Both the position numbers and the translations under genes were made by a program. Below, piece by piece: positions 31,555 to 33,572 of a stretch of DNA of 33,572 nucleotides (the first letter of the stretch is position 1; each line of letters begins with the position of its first letter). The notes beneath the pieces are model-generated. The model ran no database searches, had not been told where the DNA came from, and saw nothing but the letters and a program-made list of their open reading frames with translations. Origin of the DNA: an uncultured Eggerthellaceae bacterium (lineage in GTDB: Bacteria > Actinomycetota > Coriobacteriia > Coriobacteriales > Eggerthellaceae). The stretch spans positions 1-33,572 of the forward strand of contig CAJUQK010000024.1 in the NCBI GenBank assembly GCA_910588205.1, given 5' to 3'.

Positions 31555-33123
31555 ATGCATGATCACACTAAAAAGTCTGCCAGGCCCACCCGACGCAAGA
31601 GCGTTGCTGGGCGAAGCGTCACCCCTAAAGGCACGTCACGGGCAGTACGCTCCCGAGCAGTATCCGCTGGACGCTCCTCTGCTCAGTCTCATGCGGATGC
31701 ACGAGCGAACCCGGTCGGCCCCGCCCTTACCCGCCGCCAGCTTCTCGTAGGAGGAGCGGGCATCGCCGTAGCTGCCCTGGTGGGCGGAGGCGCTTATGCC
31801 TTGACTTCCGCTGCCTCAGGTGGGGGCTCCAGCGCCCAGGCAGCCGAGGGAGCGCTTTCCATACCTCAGGATGCCGTCTTCACCACGGAGCAGTGCGAAT
31901 ACGTGGATGATCTCAAAGGACTGCTCACCCTGCGCACTCGCGCTTCCCTCCCCTTCGGCACCACCCTCACCTCCTGCTCTGAGAGCCTGGCGGTGTGCCT
32001 GGTTCCCACCAAGAGCGCTGATCCGTTGCTCCAGGTGGGCCTGCTGCATCTGGGGTCTGGCAACATGACCACAGCCCTGAAGGCTTCCGTTGGTGCAGAA
32101 GAGGGCTTTCAGATATTCGATGCACGAGCCAATGGCGCCGGTCTCATCTGGCTTGAATCCAATGTGCTCTCAGGAGATTGGCGTGTGTACAGCACCACCT
32201 TGGATGGTGCCGCCGTTGGAGAACCCATTCTTGCTGCCGAAGGCAATGGCTCCTGGACGCTTCCTTCCTTGGCTGTCTCCGGAGGGTTCGCCTGGTGGCA
32301 AACAACGCCCAAGGAAGACGGTGCCCCTCCCTTGAGCTGCAAAAATGGCGAAGGGGAAGAGGTGTCCCAACCTGCTCTCTGCCGCATCGCCTTCGGAAGC
32401 ACCCAAGATTCCGCCCAGGCATCCGTGACCAGTCCGGGCGGCTTCGCCTGTGCACCGGTCCCTGCTCTGGGAGGGATAGCCTGCGCTCAAAAGCAAAGCG
32501 AGAAGAGCAAGACCTGGCAGCTCATCTTCGTATCTGAAGAGGATGGCCAGATTACAGACCAACTGACGCTGCCTTCTACCATGAAGCCCATGGACGTCTC
32601 CTACGGGCCCAACGGCTTCGGCTTCTCCTTCGATGCCCTCTACGAATTCGGTGATGGCATGGCGAACCTGGGAACCTACGTGCCTGCCGAGGAGATATCC
32701 CTTACCACTGCCACAGCCACCGCCGATGTCCTCGCAGCCCTCGAGCAACAGCTCTCCAGCGGTCAGAAGAGCAGCGGTCTCACCGACGAGGATCGGGCGA
32801 AGGCGAAAGCTCAAGGGGAGGACGCGGTCTGTGAGCTATACAGCAGCGCGCCTTGGTTCCGTTTCCCGCGCGCGCCCATCACCTCCCCCGCCTTTGCCGG
32901 GAACTGGCTGTTCGTGAAATCAACGAACGTCATAGCGGCCGTGGATCTGGTGGAGCGGAAGTACGTCACCATCCCCACGGAATCAGCCACCCAGGGCTAT
33001 GGCGAGTACTTGGCTACCAGCGGTACATCCGACCGCATCGTCACCTTCGCGAATGTGGATTACACCCCCATGTCGGGCGAGCGCATCAATGAGTGCACCG
33101 TACGCGTCTGGGAACCTGCCTGA
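31555..33123 (+). CDS. Tat-exported protein of unknown function, possible beta-propeller
   Basis: No family recognised. The 522-aa product has a very long basic n-region (1-58, rich in Arg and Ser), the twin-arginine motif TRRQLL (59-64), a hydrophobic stretch (64-84) and a small-residue region (A-X-A near 94-97), so it should cross the membrane folded via Tat. The mature part is rich in Gly, Ser and Trp, with repeated strand-like segments (GLIWLES, GGFAWWQ, GNWLFVK), which could form a beta-propeller. Several cysteines (C114, C141, C148 and later ones) may form disulfides. ATG 31555 coincides with the predicted transcription start. It is divergent from the two-component unit, possibly its target. 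Confidence 0.65.
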   Translation: MHDHTKKSARPTRRKSVAGRSVTPKGTSRAVRSRAVSAGRSSAQSHADARANPVGPALTRRQLLVGGAGIAVAALVGGGAYALTSAASGGGSSAQAAEGALSIPQDAVFTTEQCEYVDDLKGLLTLRTRASLPFGTTLTSCSESLAVCLVPTKSADPLLQVGLLHLGSGNMTTALKASVGAEEGFQIFDARANGAGLIWLESNVLSGDWRVYSTTLDGAAVGEPILAAEGNGSWTLPSLAVSGGFAWWQTTPKEDGAPPLSCKNGEGEEVSQPALCRIAFGSTQDSAQASVTSPGGFACAPVPALGGIACAQKQSEKSKTWQLIFVSEEDGQITDQLTLPSTMKPMDVSYGPNGFGFSFDALYEFGDGMANLGTYVPAEEISLTTATATADVLAALEQQLSSGQKSSGLTDEDRAKAKAQGEDAVCELYSSAPWFRFPRAPITSPAFAGNWLFVKSTNVIAAVDLVERKYVTIPTESATQGYGEYLATSGTSDRIVTFANVDYTPMSGERINECTVRVWEPA

Positions 33124-33139
33124 TATCCTCTGCCCACCT

Positions 33140-33210
33140 GGCGGACCACAGTCCGTCCCTACGGCAACCATGTCGCAGTTCCTTCGTAGGGGTCGAACAT
33201 GTTCGACCCC
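33140..33210. repeat. Two REP-like palindromes before the right structured repeat
   Basis: First: GGCGGAC-CACA-GTCCGTC (33140-33157), imperfect, then CCTACGG. Second: the 22-bp palindrome 33189-33210, GGGTCGAACATGTTCGACCC plus one outer G/C pair, preceded by CGTAG. Its core matches 19434-19453 exactly. They follow the Tat-protein stop by 17 bases. Confidence 0.7.
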
Positions 33211-33229
33211 CCAACCCAGAGTGATATCT

Positions 33230-33293
33230 TCGCGCGAAGCGCGATAACGCGGCGATAAGCCGCCCGCAGTGGCGATGCGGACCCGGAGGGTCC
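33230..33293. other. Run of four perfect short hairpins
   Basis: TCGCGC-GAA-GCGCGA (33230-33244), GCGGC-GATAA-GCCGC (33249-33263), CCGCA/TGCGG (33264-33280) and GGACCC-GGA-GGGTCC (33279-33293), end to end with no mismatch. They lie directly before the right structured repeat and may be its 5' part. The corresponding sequence of the left copy would lie outside the window. Confidence 0.6.
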
Positions 33294-33311
33294 CATCAAC
33301 AGTGCGGTGAG

Positions 33312-33457
33312 GATTTTTATTGTTACACGGGGACCGCTCTTCCCCGTGAGGGGTTGAGGCCGATTCCGCAGGCCGAGAAAAGCGTGATATAAGCGAAGCA
33401 TCACGTCTTTTCGAAAGCCAAGGCCTAAGGCCGAACGCCCCTTGCGGGGAAGGCGTT
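33312..33457 (+). repeat. Structured repeat, right copy
   Basis: Second copy of the 1-146 element, same orientation. The last stem AACGCC (33434-33439) with GGCGTT (33452-33457) is fully Watson-Crick here; in the left copy two of its pairs are G-U. The two copies lose similarity right after this stem, so its 3' boundary is the hairpin. Upstream the copy is preceded by the hairpin run at 33230-33293. Confidence 0.75.
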
Positions 33458-33572
33458 TATATCAGGCACGAAAAAGGCGGAACGCGTGAGTTTAGGAACG
33501 TCCCAGGATCACGCATGTGACATTTGGACCGGGCGGTTTCAAGCGGTGAATGCACCTTATGCTACTTTCGCC
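33458..33572. other. Right end of window, nothing identifiable
   Basis: About 110 bases without a recognisable feature. A GTG at about 33486 opens a frame running off the right edge, and on the other strand a frame enters from the edge and stops near 33495. Either could be a partial gene; neither is long enough to judge. Confidence 0.3.

Noticed and set aside
1..33572. CRISPR array, tRNA or rRNA genes, prophage or defence island
   Set aside because: No regularly spaced repeats, no tRNA-like cloverleaf noticed, and no integrase, transposase or Cas gene; apart from the repeats this is ordinary chromosomal housekeeping sequence.
33486..33572. Partial gene running off the right edge (GTG start) or entering from it on the other strand
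   Set aside because: Fewer than 30 codons on each strand and no recognisable protein sequence; undecidable within the window.

Overview
The window looks like a chromosomal segment from an anaerobic, GC-rich actinobacterium, most probably class Coriobacteriia (Eggerthellaceae-like). The grounds are GC-rich coding sequence, a rubrerythrin, type III glutamine synthetase, citramalate-type isoleucine synthesis, a one-polypeptide PurL, and several genes whose start codon sits at the predicted transcription start (leaderless mRNA, common in actinobacteria). The taxonomic call is inference; no rRNA gene is present.

Layout. 1-259: one copy of a structured repeat plus two palindromic elements, no gene. 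260-1663 (-) M18 aminopeptidase. 1820-4041 (+) rubrerythrin with terminator, an unannotated multi-hairpin RNA candidate (about 2603-2785), then NUDIX hydrolase and low-molecular-weight phosphatase overlapping by 4 nt. 4021-6877 (-) ilvE, cimA, yerC-like regulator, tightly packed. 7075-10617 (-) a PurF-like protein and type III glutamine synthetase. 10693-12486 (-) rplM-rpsI behind a structured 5' leader, a strong terminator, then a TrmH-family methyltransferase. 12753-19209 (-) MoaE-like protein, lipoprotein serpin, lysA, hom, HAD phosphatase, CmpB-type membrane protein. 19210-19510: palindromic repeats. 19511-24944 (-) purC, a small membrane protein and purL. 25029-28127 (-) DnaQ-exonuclease/DinG-helicase fusion. 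28220-28858 (+) tail-anchored protein. 28935-31427 (-) OmpR-type regulator and sensor kinase. 31555-33123 (+) Tat-exported protein. 33124-33572: palindromes, a tandem hairpin run and the second copy of the structured repeat.

The metabolic theme is nitrogen and amino-acid biosynthesis: glutamine synthesis (glnN), purine synthesis (purC, purL, PurF-like), isoleucine/branched-chain (cimA, ilvE), lysine (lysA) and the homoserine branch (hom). Other genes handle oxidative defence (rubrerythrin), translation (rplM, rpsI), DNA repair (dinG) and signalling.

Most noteworthy: (1) an RNA candidate in which all four hairpin loops carry CCCC and the 5' part carries the anti-Shine-Dalgarno-like CCTCCTT; (2) a 146-bp structured repeat at both ends of the window whose copies differ so as to keep RNA pairing; (3) a PurF-like protein that appears to lack the catalytic cysteine; (4) a long-range-paired leader before rplM; (5) a lipoprotein serpin with predicted P1 Met. 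The left edge of the window begins inside the repeat, so this may be a contig that broke at a repeat.
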